Shown here in pieces: positions 43,337-51,975 of a stretch of DNA of 64,000 nucleotides (position 1 is its first letter; every line of letters starts with the position of its first letter). The DNA lies in assembly GCA_016718505.1 (NCBI GenBank), contig JADKDE010000001.1, forward strand, positions 641,501 to 705,500. The letters run 5' to 3'. A program made the position numbers and the translations under genes. This DNA is from Saprospiraceae bacterium (GTDB lineage Bacteria > Bacteroidota > Bacteroidia > Chitinophagales > Saprospiraceae). The notes under the pieces were generated by a model. That model saw only the letters and a list, made by a program, of their open reading frames with translations. It made no database searches and was not told the DNA's origin.

Positions 43337-44500
43337 ATGACTTTTGACTATACAGAAGAGCAGATAGCCGTAAGAGATGCAGCGCGAGATCTAGCGCAGA
43401 GGACTATGAAAAAAGGAGTAATAGAGCGCGATACCCACATGAAGTATCCCACAGAAGAGGTTCGCCAAATGGCTGAAATGGGACTTTTGGGTATGATGGT
43501 CGATCCAGCTTACAATGGAGGAGGCATGGACACCATTTGTTATGTTTTGGCAATTGAAGAAATCAGCAAAGTTGATAATTCTTGTTCTGTGATTATGTCT
43601 GTAAACAATAGTTTGGTATGCTGGGGATTGGAGCGATTCGGAACCGAAGATCAAAAGCAAAAATATCTCACGAAGTTGGCTACAGGAGAGTGGATCGGTG
43701 CTTTTTGTCTGTCCGAGCCTGAAGCTGGATCAGATGCTACAAGTCAGCGTACAATGGCCATAGATCAAGGAGATCATTACCTGCTCAATGGTACCAAAAA
43801 TTGGATTACCAATGGAGGAACATCGAGGATACACCTTGTAATTGCCCAAACGGACACAAGTCTAGGACATCGGGGCATCAGTGTATTCATCGTGGATACC
43901 AGCTGGCCAGGTGTAGTGATTGGAGCCAAAGAAGACAAGCTTGGAATCAGATCTTCTGATACGCACACGATTATGTACACGGACGTAAAAGTTCCAAAGG
44001 AAAACAGAATAGGTGAAGATGGTTTTGGTTTTAAATTTGCAATGCAAGTGTTGTCAGGTGGAAGAATTGGTATTGCCTCACAAGCTTTAGGAATCGCTGC
44101 TGGAGCGTATGAATTGGCTTTAGCTTATAGCAAGGAAAGAATGGCGTTTGGCAAGCCAATATTTGAACATCAAGCCATTTCATTCAAATTGGCTCAAATG
44201 GCCACTGAGATCGAAGCTGCAAGACTTTTAGTACATAGAGCTGCTAGACTGAAAGATGCGGGCAAAGATTTTTTAGCTGCTGCATCTATGGCAAAAGTTT
44301 TTGCCTCTGAAACTGCCATGAGGACAACCATTGAAGCGGTTCAAATACACGGAGGATATGGTTTCGTAAAAGAGTATCATGTGGAAAGATTGATGAGAGA
44401 TGCTAAAATCACCCAAATCTATGAAGGTACATCTGAGATCCAACGCATCGTAATCAATAGACAGATTCAACTTGGAGAATTATATCCTGAGCTGTCATAA
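43337..44500 (+). CDS. Acyl-CoA dehydrogenase (short-chain type)
   Basis: A 387-residue flavoprotein for the first step of beta-oxidation or branched-chain amino-acid breakdown. The FAD-binding signature GAFCLSEPEAGSDATSQRT and the second one, HGGYGFVKEYHVERLMRDAKITQIYEGTSEIQR, are present, with the catalytic glutamate in YEGTSE. LGIRSSDTHTIMY replaces the usual G-R-S-T loop. Short-chain (butyryl) specificity is likely from overall similarity. Its partner genes (electron-transfer flavoprotein) are not in the window. Confidence 0.94.
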   Translation: MTFDYTEEQIAVRDAARDLAQRTMKKGVIERDTHMKYPTEEVRQMAEMGLLGMMVDPAYNGGGMDTICYVLAIEEISKVDNSCSVIMSVNNSLVCWGLERFGTEDQKQKYLTKLATGEWIGAFCLSEPEAGSDATSQRTMAIDQGDHYLLNGTKNWITNGGTSRIHLVIAQTDTSLGHRGISVFIVDTSWPGVVIGAKEDKLGIRSSDTHTIMYTDVKVPKENRIGEDGFGFKFAMQVLSGGRIGIASQALGIAAGAYELALAYSKERMAFGKPIFEHQAISFKLAQMATEIEAARLLVHRAARLKDAGKDFLAAASMAKVFASETAMRTTIEAVQIHGGYGFVKEYHVERLMRDAKITQIYEGTSEIQRIVINRQIQLGELYPELS

Positions 44501-44558
44501 ACATGAGACTTTTTGGCTTTTTTCATTATAATTTTTTTCATAAAATATAAAATAATTA

Positions 44559-45641
44559 ATGTTTAATACCCTCAATATTGGCAAAATGTTCGGAATACCT
44601 GTCAAAATTCATTGGACATTTTGGTTGTTAGGGCTTGTCATTACCTTTGATGCGTGGCAAGAAAATCAATCGATGTATGTCGTTGGGTTTAGCTTGGCAT
44701 TGATTATTTTGGTCTTTGGGTGTGTGGTTTTGCATGAATTTGGGCATGCGCTGACTGCTAGAAAATTCGGAGTGGGCACCCAAGATATCCTGCTGACGCC
44801 CATCGGAGGGATCGCTAGGATGATGGGAAATCTCAGGACACCTACCGCGGAGTTGCTGGTCGCCATTGCAGGTCCGATGGTAAATGTCGTCATAGCGCTT
44901 TTGCTCTATTTGATCTTGGAGTTTGGAAACATTCCCACCGATATTTCGGATTCAGAAATTAGTTCTTTAGGTAGTTTTTCAGTTTTGCTGTTAAAATATT
45001 TATTTTATATCAACAAAATGCTCGTACTTTTCAATATGATTCCTGCCTTCCCAATGGATGGAGGCCGTGTTCTTAGAGCATTACTTGGGTATGCTTTCAA
45101 TCTAAAGACAGCTACCAATATCGCAAGATGGGTAAGTTTAGTTTGTTGTGCTGGGTTTGTATTGTATGGACTCTATTATGGTCAATATACGCTTGCCATT
45201 ATTGGTTTATTCATTTTTTCAGCTGCCCAACAAGAGTACCGCTCCTTAGAGAATGAAGAGAAAATAACAAAAACCACCTTGATAAAATTGGCTGATTATA
45301 GAGTCCAAAAAGTTGAAAAAAATCAACCGATGTACTTGGTGTTGAACCAAAATCTCGAGCAGCCCTATATCGTTGAAAGTGAGGGAAAATTTTGGGGAAT
45401 TTTAAGTCCAAAAAAATTGAAAGAGGCAAAAGTCGCTAATGATATATATGGAACCGTAGAGGATTATGCTCAAAGTCTGAGCGTCGAAATGTGTGTGGAG
45501 GCGGACAAAACCATTGCTGACATTCCAGTGGATATATTACAATTTTATGGTGAAAAGACCGATGGTATTATTCCGATTAAAGATATCAACGGGCAAGTAA
45601 ATGGTATAATTGTCACAGAAATTCAACCCCAATTTGGCTAA
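44559..45641 (+). CDS. Site-2-type membrane metalloprotease (M50 family)
   Basis: A 360-residue polytopic protein. The zinc motif HEFGHAL is in the hydrophobic segment near residue 60, and the third ligand is in MIPAFPMDGGRVLRALLG near residue 165. Four or more transmembrane segments span about residues 15-230. The last 130 residues are soluble and could be a degenerate CBS-type regulatory pair (YLVLNQNLEQPYIVESEGKFWGILSP, ... DGIIPIKDINGQVNGIIV). Close homologues are SpoIVFB-like. It follows the dehydrogenase by 58 bases. The target protein is unknown. Confidence 0.9.
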   Translation: MFNTLNIGKMFGIPVKIHWTFWLLGLVITFDAWQENQSMYVVGFSLALIILVFGCVVLHEFGHALTARKFGVGTQDILLTPIGGIARMMGNLRTPTAELLVAIAGPMVNVVIALLLYLILEFGNIPTDISDSEISSLGSFSVLLLKYLFYINKMLVLFNMIPAFPMDGGRVLRALLGYAFNLKTATNIARWVSLVCCAGFVLYGLYYGQYTLAIIGLFIFSAAQQEYRSLENEEKITKTTLIKLADYRVQKVEKNQPMYLVLNQNLEQPYIVESEGKFWGILSPKKLKEAKVANDIYGTVEDYAQSLSVEMCVEADKTIADIPVDILQFYGEKTDGIIPIKDINGQVNGIIVTEIQPQFG

Positions 45642-45657
45642 TGCCATACTCCCAAAA

Positions 45658-45691
45658 AGATAGGGACAGGTCATATTTAAATGTCCTATCC
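45658..45691. terminator. Hairpin between convergent genes
   Basis: GATA-g-GGACA and TGTCC-TATC can pair with a single bulge and a 14-base loop. It sits between the stops of two convergent genes (M50 and lipase), where a two-way terminator is expected, but T-runs are weak. Confidence 0.45.
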
Positions 45692-45709
45692 CTAAAGTGT
45701 TGATAAATG

Positions 45710-47926
45710 CTATTTCTTTATTATTAGCTTGTGGCTAATGTTGCTGCCTTGTCTAAGTATTAAAGAGTAAATGCCCGCTGGGAATATTTCGGTATCTATA
45801 TAAAAGTGGTTGATCCCTTCAAAAGCCAATTGTTCCCCTTTTACGATAATCTGCCCAACACTGTTGACGACGCTGTATTCAATTTTATTCATTTGATTCG
45901 AAGAAAATTCAACTTTTACCCGATTGCCAAATGGATTTGGACTGGTTTTTCTTATCTCAAATGTATTCGAGCTATTGATGATTACTTGTCTGATAGGAGA
46001 ATATGTTTTATTGCCATTCGCCTCTAACAAAGCCAATCGATAATAATTTGTTCCTTCTTCAGCTTTTTCATGCAAAAAATAATAGTTACTCTTAGACTCA
46101 ATATAATCGGTGCTGCCCAAAGCATTCCACTCTAATCCATCAGTAGAATGTTCGACAATAAATCGATCTCCAACGAATGCTGAGGCGATTTCCCATGAGA
46201 TGTTCACCTTTTTGGTTGCACCCTGACGCTGTGCTTCAAATTTCTTTATATTGATAGCCAAAATGTTGACTTGGGTGGTAACTTGATATTTATACGGAGT
46301 CGTCCAAGCAGTCTTTGCAGCATCATATGTGCCGCCAGTCATATCGTGGGTCACTCTAAAATAGTATGTCCCCGCAGCTAATGATCCAGGACTATTGAGG
46401 GATAAAAGCGCAGAACTTCCTGCCGCTCTCGAGATATTGACTGTTGCGTCGCTATTGCTATAATCGGTAGGAGAGCCAGAAGTGTAGAAATCGATTCTTA
46501 CAGGATAATTTGGGTTCGGCCAAACTTTAACCGTAGCTAAATCTACAGATGAAGTTAGAGTAAAAGTGTACCAATCACCGTCAATTCTTCGATTGTTGGT
46601 GCCTCTGTTTGAATTGGCTGGTAATTTTTCTGGTCTCATCTGACAAACGCCAGCATAAACTATACCTGTGTCTATTTTCCAATTGAATTTCGGGAAATCG
46701 CCTTCATCCAGCCCGTGTAATATAAAATCTACATCATCCGTCTGGCCAAGATGTGAAGTTCGACTTTCGCTTGTAATTCTGTCTGATAGCCTATAATTGA
46801 CGCCATCGGTGGGCCTTGGAAAGCTCGAATTTGCCATGAAATCATCAGTATTGCCGACACCTCCGCTATAGAGCCATTGTCTTTCATCGTCCACGATCCC
46901 ATCTCCCCCATTTCCATAACAAGGGCAGCTTAAGTATATCGAGAATAAATTGCTTACAAACCAAGTATATCTTATGTTCGTCGGTAAACTCATGCTGGAA
47001 TTGTCCATGGTGCCATTCCATGCATCGCCAGAACCAGGCTGATTGATTGGTACGACATTGTTACTCGTCTCATCGCCATCACAGTCCACATCATAACTTT
47101 TGTAAGTGTCATCAATAAGCGTCTCATTCGAGCCAAACAAATAAACACCTGGATTATCGGTACAGAAAAAACCACAATCATAGCTATATCTCAAATCCCT
47201 TACTGCTTCCGAAGTAAGATCTGGATTAGAATTTCTGAATTCTATCTCTCCTTCCTTTTTCAAAAATAAGCTACCAAAAGAATTGCTACCTCTATGTGGG
47301 GTTCCTGCCGTCAAAACTTTAGCTACTTTATGGCCATCTGCTTGTGCAGGAACTTGCCAAAAAATGTGACTGCCGCTAACAGTTCTTTGCAAATATTCTC
47401 TTATAGCCAAACCACCCATAGAGTGCCCAACCAATATAACTTTTGACTTGGTTGGATTCGCGGCCAACACTTTTTCTATGGCTTTTTTAACACCGTACCC
47501 CTGCTTTCTAGTTGAAGACTCATTGGAGTCTGATTCGAGTAAAGGAGAACTACCGTTGTATATAATCTGTGGGTTGCTACTGCTTTCATTCCAATAATTA
47601 TCAAAATTAATGGCATAGACACAGCCAGGAGCCAAAACATTGGTTTCATTGACGAATTGTGTTTTGACGTCGTCGTCTAAATCCCAAGCGATATTATTCG
47701 CACCAAACATATTTGACGAGGGATATGCATTGAGTACGGCATGAAAATCATCGGCTTTAGCACCCCAAATTCCTTTAAAACTTGTATTGTTATAGGTCCC
47801 TGTCCATGATGTCCCATTCCCGTTCCATCCATGGATGAATATCACAGGATATGGGCAATCTCCTGCTTGTCCAAAAGTAGCATAACCCAGCATCATGCTC
47901 GTTAGCACTAATAAAATTTTTCTCAT
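45710..47926 (-). CDS. Secreted lipase-like alpha/beta hydrolase with T9SS C-terminal domain
   Basis: A 738-residue secreted protein. Signal peptide MRKILLVLTSMMLGYATFGQ. The hydrolase has the oxyanion-type YPVIFIHGWNGNGTSW and the nucleophile VGHSMGG (near residue 165), followed by AGTPHRGS, as in bacterial triacylglycerol lipases. After about residue 420 comes a region RRIDGDWYTFTLTSSVDLATVKVW ... AAGTYYFRVTHD that resembles the pre-peptidase C-terminal (PPC) beta-sandwich. The end is a T9SS type A domain: KTSPNPFGNRVKVEFS, VVNSVGQIIVKGE, FPAGIYSLILRQ. A TATTTTTG box is 52 bases before the start. Confidence 0.88.
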   Translation of the reverse strand: MRKILLVLTSMMLGYATFGQAGDCPYPVIFIHGWNGNGTSWTGTYNNTSFKGIWGAKADDFHAVLNAYPSSNMFGANNIAWDLDDDVKTQFVNETNVLAPGCVYAINFDNYWNESSSNPQIIYNGSSPLLESDSNESSTRKQGYGVKKAIEKVLAANPTKSKVILVGHSMGGLAIREYLQRTVSGSHIFWQVPAQADGHKVAKVLTAGTPHRGSNSFGSLFLKKEGEIEFRNSNPDLTSEAVRDLRYSYDCGFFCTDNPGVYLFGSNETLIDDTYKSYDVDCDGDETSNNVVPINQPGSGDAWNGTMDNSSMSLPTNIRYTWFVSNLFSIYLSCPCYGNGGDGIVDDERQWLYSGGVGNTDDFMANSSFPRPTDGVNYRLSDRITSESRTSHLGQTDDVDFILHGLDEGDFPKFNWKIDTGIVYAGVCQMRPEKLPANSNRGTNNRRIDGDWYTFTLTSSVDLATVKVWPNPNYPVRIDFYTSGSPTDYSNSDATVNISRAAGSSALLSLNSPGSLAAGTYYFRVTHDMTGGTYDAAKTAWTTPYKYQVTTQVNILAINIKKFEAQRQGATKKVNISWEIASAFVGDRFIVEHSTDGLEWNALGSTDYIESKSNYYFLHEKAEEGTNYYRLALLEANGNKTYSPIRQVIINSSNTFEIRKTSPNPFGNRVKVEFSSNQMNKIEYSVVNSVGQIIVKGEQLAFEGINHFYIDTEIFPAGIYSLILRQGSNISHKLIIKK

Positions 47927-47977
47927 TTTTTTCTTTATATTTTTCCCCTAAATAAGAACTTCCTAAATTCTTCAAAA

Positions 47978-47985
47978 CAAAAATA
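47978..47985 (-). promoter_or_regulatory. -7 box TATTTTTG of the lipase gene
   Basis: Matches TAnnTTTG on the minus strand, 52 bases before the start codon. No TTG at correct distance was found. Confidence 0.4.
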
Positions 47986-48025
47986 TGGAATTTTCCTAAA
48001 AAATAAAATATAAAGACCAGTATTT

Positions 48026-49171
48026 TTAAAATAGCTTGAAAGATTGCAGTTTGCAATTCAATGGTCCATTCTTCAATGGGATCTTTTGGCTGGGTTTGAG
48101 ACCAATGCTTTTTAAGGCAATTTCATTGGAGGTAATAATCCATGCTGTTGACCCCTTCCAATGGTGCTTTAGTTGATTTCCTATGGATTGATAAAAGCCC
48201 TGTACGTCATCTATGGCCAGTCTTTCGTCATAAGGAGGATTCATAACTAAAGTACTAGGAACCACTTGTGTATTGTTTTCAAATGACAAAATATCCACCT
48301 TTACCAAATCAAAAATCTTCGCTTCCAACAAATTGTCTGAGGTAGCTCTCATGGCTTTCATGCTTCTATCAAATCCCAAAATATCGACTTTTGTTTTGTC
48401 CCAATTAGGCCTATATTCTGACTTGATATTATCCCAATCTTTTGAATTCACAAAATCCCAATTCTCAAAATTGAATTTTTTTCGCCGCCACTGGGACGGG
48501 ATTTCATAATACTTGTATGCAGCCTCGATAAGTAGGGTTCCTGAGCCGCACATTGGATCTATCATGGGCGTTTCTCCATTCCAACCAGAAAATTCAATGA
48601 TGCCCGCAGCTAGAATTTCACTCAGCGCAGCTTCGCCCATCACTTTTTTATATCCTCTTTTGTGCAAGCTTTCACCACTCGTATTCAATAAAAGTTGGAT
48701 TTCTCCTTCGAATATATTCAATAACAGAGAATAGTTTGGATCCTGAAGTTGAATGCTGGGCCTTGCTCCTTTTCGATCTCGAATTCGATCAACTATGGCA
48801 TCTTTTACTTTCAACGCAGCATATTGTGAATGTTTAAAATAGTTAGACCAAACAGAGGATTCGATGGCTATGGTTTCTTCGGGTTTTATCCAATTTTCCC
48901 ACGGCAAACTATATACTCCGTCGTAAAGCTGTTTTTCTGAAGTGGCTTTGAATTTTGAAAATGGAATCCCTACTTTGACCGCCAGTCTTGAAAGGTAATT
49001 TAGCTTCATAATGTCCTTGAAGCTGCCAGTCCCAGTCACGGCTCTATTGGCTAATTGTAGATTTTTTATGCCCAAGGATTGCATTTCACCGAACAAAATG
49101 TTTTCTAGACCAAATAAGGTCGTAGCGACCAAAGGTATGTCAGGACTGTCTATCGGGATATTGAATTTCAA
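48026..49171 (-). CDS. rlmL: THUMP-domain 23S rRNA guanine-N2 methyltransferase (RlmL-like)
   Basis: A 381-residue class I SAM methyltransferase. The N-terminal 160 residues resemble a ferredoxin-like plus THUMP RNA-binding module (LVATTLFGLENILFGEMQSLG, PSIQLQDPNYSLLLNIFEGEIQLLLNTSG). The catalytic part has DPMCGSGTLLIEAAYKY (motif I) and the NPPYDERL motif IV, typical of N2-guanine RNA methyltransferases. Shorter than E. coli RlmKL, it lacks the RlmK half. Start is TTG at 49171 (KFNIPIDSPDIPL), because there is no suitable ATG. Confidence 0.9.
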   Translation of the reverse strand: MKFNIPIDSPDIPLVATTLFGLENILFGEMQSLGIKNLQLANRAVTGTGSFKDIMKLNYLSRLAVKVGIPFSKFKATSEKQLYDGVYSLPWENWIKPEETIAIESSVWSNYFKHSQYAALKVKDAIVDRIRDRKGARPSIQLQDPNYSLLLNIFEGEIQLLLNTSGESLHKRGYKKVMGEAALSEILAAGIIEFSGWNGETPMIDPMCGSGTLLIEAAYKYYEIPSQWRRKKFNFENWDFVNSKDWDNIKSEYRPNWDKTKVDILGFDRSMKAMRATSDNLLEAKIFDLVKVDILSFENNTQVVPSTLVMNPPYDERLAIDDVQGFYQSIGNQLKHHWKGSTAWIITSNEIALKSIGLKPSQKIPLKNGPLNCKLQSFKLF

Positions 49172-49195
49172 AATACTTAATTTTTTTATGGCTTA

Positions 49196-50833
49196 TCAAA
49201 CTTGCATTACGCCTACATTGAATTTTTCTACAGGAGCGTTGTTGGCCGCTTCTATCGCAGTTGAAATAAAATCGCGGGTCTTTCGAGGGTCGATGATGGC
49301 ATCTACCCACAATCGTGAAGCAGCATAATATGGCGTTGTCTGCCGATCATACTTTGACTTTATTTCATCAAAAAGTTCTTTTTCCTTGACATCATCTACG
49401 GGCTGACCCTTATCTTTTAGGGATTGTACTTGTATTTGTGTAAGGGTTTTTGCTGCTTGAGATCCTCCCATAACGGCTATTTTAGCCGTAGGCCAAGCCA
49501 CTATCATCCTAGGGTCATAGGCTTTTCCACACATGGCATAGTTTCCAGCACCATATGAATTGCCCATAACGATGGTAATTTTTGGTACGGTAGAGTTCGA
49601 GACGGCATTGACCATCTTTGCTCCATCTTTGATGATACCTCCATGCTCTGATCGCGTTCCTACCATAAATCCAGTTACATCATGCATGAAAACCAGTGGA
49701 ATTTTCTTTTGGTTGCAATTCAATATGAACCGTGTCGCTTTGTCAGCAGAGTCAGAGTATATCACCCCACCGAATTGCATCTCACCCTTTCCAGACTTTA
49801 CCACCTCTCGATTGTTAGCCACGATGCCGACTGCCCATCCGTTGATACGAGCATAGGTGCAAATGATGGTTTTACCGTACTCTTCTTTATATAAAGTTAC
49901 CTTGGATTCATCTACTATTCGCTTGATTATTTCAAGGGTACTATAAGGTTTTGTAGGGTTTTCTGGAAAAATACCCATGATTTCTTCTGGGTCTAGTGTA
50001 GGAGCTTTTGCTTCGATCCTGTCAAATCCCGCCTTGTCGAAAGACCCAATTTTATCAATCAAATCCTTTATCGTATCCAAGCAAACCTTATCATTGGGTA
50101 CTTTATAATCCGTCACACCTGAGATTTCACAATGTGTGGTAGCCCCTCCTAGAGTCTCCTTGTCAGCATTTTCACCGATGGCAGCTTTCACCAAGTAGGG
50201 TCCAGCAAGGAATATAGAACCAGTCTTATCCACGATCAATGCTTCATCAGACATGATAGGCAGATAAGCACCCCCAGCGACACAGCTCCCCATAATGGCA
50301 GCTATCTGAGGTATTCCAGCAGATGACATTTTGGCGTTATTTCTGAATATTCTCCCGAAATGCTCCTTATCAGGGAATATTTCATCTTGCATCGGCAAGA
50401 AAACACCCGCAGAATCCACCAAATACACGATGGCCAGCCTGTTTTCCATAGCTATTTCTTGAGCCCTGAGATTTTTCTTACCAGTGATTGGAAACCAAGC
50501 TCCCGCTTTTACCGTAGCATCGTTGGCTACGATCATGCACTGACGTCCACGAATTCGGCCAATTCCCGTCACAACTCCACCGGCGGGGCAGCCTCCATAT
50601 TCTTGGTACATATCGAGTCCTGCAAATCCACCTATTTCAAAAAAATCTTTGGCATCATCGATCAAATATTGAATTCGCTCTCGAGCAGTCATTTTACCTT
50701 CATTGTGCAATTTTTCTATCCGCTTGGCCCCTCCGCCTAATTTAATTTCGCTCATTTTCCGCTCCACAGCCGAAAGGAGCAATTTCATCGCATCTTCATT
50801 CTTGTTGAATTCTAGATCTTGTTTTATAGCCAT
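49196..50833 (-). CDS. Acyl-CoA carboxylase, carboxyltransferase (beta) subunit
   Basis: A carboxyltransferase of 545 residues with the two crotonase-like halves. Landmarks are YQEYGGCPAGGVVTGIGRI, NDATVKAGAWFPITGKK, IMGSCVAGGAYLPIMSDE and the C-terminal GNSYGAGNYAMCGKAYDPR. This pattern is closest to 3-methylcrotonyl-CoA or related acyl-CoA carboxylases rather than to propionyl-CoA. The start at 50833 (MAIKQDLEF) is chosen because a -7 box (TATATTTG) at 50864-50871 overlaps the longer frame. The biotin-carboxylase subunit is not in the window. It lies 24 bases upstream of rlmL. Confidence 0.9.
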   Translation of the reverse strand: MAIKQDLEFNKNEDAMKLLLSAVERKMSEIKLGGGAKRIEKLHNEGKMTARERIQYLIDDAKDFFEIGGFAGLDMYQEYGGCPAGGVVTGIGRIRGRQCMIVANDATVKAGAWFPITGKKNLRAQEIAMENRLAIVYLVDSAGVFLPMQDEIFPDKEHFGRIFRNNAKMSSAGIPQIAAIMGSCVAGGAYLPIMSDEALIVDKTGSIFLAGPYLVKAAIGENADKETLGGATTHCEISGVTDYKVPNDKVCLDTIKDLIDKIGSFDKAGFDRIEAKAPTLDPEEIMGIFPENPTKPYSTLEIIKRIVDESKVTLYKEEYGKTIICTYARINGWAVGIVANNREVVKSGKGEMQFGGVIYSDSADKATRFILNCNQKKIPLVFMHDVTGFMVGTRSEHGGIIKDGAKMVNAVSNSTVPKITIVMGNSYGAGNYAMCGKAYDPRMIVAWPTAKIAVMGGSQAAKTLTQIQVQSLKDKGQPVDDVKEKELFDEIKSKYDRQTTPYYAASRLWVDAIIDPRKTRDFISTAIEAANNAPVEKFNVGVMQV

Positions 50834-50863
50834 TATTCCCGATATTAAATGTTGGTATGAGTA

Positions 50864-50871
50864 CAAATATA
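50864..50871 (-). promoter_or_regulatory. -7 box TATATTTG of the carboxyltransferase gene
   Basis: Minus-strand match to TAnnTTTG, 30 bases before the ATG at 50833. It overlaps the longer open frame, so helps to set the start. Confidence 0.45.
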
Positions 50872-50901
50872 AGCAAGAACCCTTATAAAGTTTAATTTTT
50901 T

Positions 50902-50985
50902 GGGCGAGTGGTCTCGGATTCCTTCCTCGACCATCGGGTTTTCCGCTTTACTTCGTGTCCGCTCCACCCCCTCTCGCACTAACAA
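50902..50985. repeat. Intergenic repeat-like block related to the 29.7 kb block
   Basis: A G+C-rich stretch with GCGAGTGG near the left and the opposite-sense CTCGCACT at the right end. It shares CACTTCGT/TACTTCGT and TCCACCCC(C/T)(T)(C/T)GCACT with the block at 29740-29830, with the same order and similar spacing. The two may be copies of one interspersed repeat family. Confidence 0.4.
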
Positions 50986-51037
50986 ATAAACCTGGGATAG
51001 ATTGATTCCCTAGATAGTGGTAGTTTTTATTTAATTT

Positions 51038-51067
51038 TGGATTGATAGGCATAACTCTTATTTTTGT
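51038..51067 (+). promoter_or_regulatory. Bacteroidetes-type promoter of the AlkD-like gene (TTG - 19 nt - TATTTTTG)
   Basis: TTG at 51038-51040 and TATTTTTG at 51060-51067 have a 19-base spacer. The start codon is 21 bases downstream. Confidence 0.6.
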
Positions 51068-51088
51068 TCAAAAAATCAACCATAAAAT

Positions 51089-51796
51089 ATGACATTAAAG
51101 GATATAATTAGCCAGTTGGCTGAGATGGGTTCCGAATCGACAAAAAAGACTCTTTTAAATCACGGTGCAAAAGAACCATTTTTTGGGGTAAAAATTCAAG
51201 ATTTGAAGCTCATTATAAAGAAAACCAAATACAATCAGACCTTGGCTGAGGAGTTGTATGATACGGGTATAAGCGACGCCATGTATCTAGCAGGTCTCAT
51301 GGCTGAGCCACAGAAAATATCCGCACAGACACTTCAAAAATGGGCAGAGAAAGCACATTGGAGCATGTTAAGCGAATACACAGTCCCTTGGGTAGCTTCC
51401 GAAAGCCCTCATGGTTGGCAAAAGGGATTAGAATGGATTCAATCTGAAAGCGAACTCATGGCGAGTTGTGGCTGGGCTACCCTTACAAATTATATTTCGA
51501 TCACACCCAATGAGCAACTAGATTACTCTAAAATTAAAGAACTGAGCCAATTGGTTGCAAATTCCATCCATGATACGGATGATCGCATAGCCTATACGAA
51601 AAATAATTTCTTACTGGGTGTAGGTGCATATATGCCAGAATTAACCAACTATATACGAGAGCTGGCCCAGTCTATCGGCAAAGTAAAAGTAAATATGGGC
51701 AAAACAGCCTGCAAAGTTCCCGACATAAATCAATATTTAACTAAAATGGAACAAATGGGGAAATTAGGACATAAGAGAAAAGAAGCTCGATGCTAA
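51089..51796 (+). CDS. DNA alkylation repair protein, AlkD-like HEAT-repeat
   Basis: A 235-residue all-helical protein with the AlkD-family blocks KTLLNHGAKEPFFGVKIQDLK, LYDTGISDAMYLAGLMAEPQK and WAEKAHWSMLSEYTVPWVASESP. In other members tandem HEAT repeats hold alkylated DNA and remove 3-methyladenine or 7-methylguanine without base flipping. The C-terminal half here (IGKVKVNMGKTACKVPDI) belongs to the DUF-type subgroup of the family, for which glycosylase activity is not shown. It precedes RecQ by 179 bases. Confidence 0.8.
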   Translation: MTLKDIISQLAEMGSESTKKTLLNHGAKEPFFGVKIQDLKLIIKKTKYNQTLAEELYDTGISDAMYLAGLMAEPQKISAQTLQKWAEKAHWSMLSEYTVPWVASESPHGWQKGLEWIQSESELMASCGWATLTNYISITPNEQLDYSKIKELSQLVANSIHDTDDRIAYTKNNFLLGVGAYMPELTNYIRELAQSIGKVKVNMGKTACKVPDINQYLTKMEQMGKLGHKRKEARC

Positions 51797-51975
51797 AATT
51801 TTAGGTTCGGTTTTTTACAATCAGATTTTTTTAATGTATGAAATAAAAAATAATAAAATTTGTTGTTGTTTCTTTATGACAATTATTGTAAAAATAACGT
51901 ATCTTCAATTTTCAATTTAATTGGTAACATAGACCTCAAAAGTTTCAAACAGATATTCAACTGAACAATATCAAT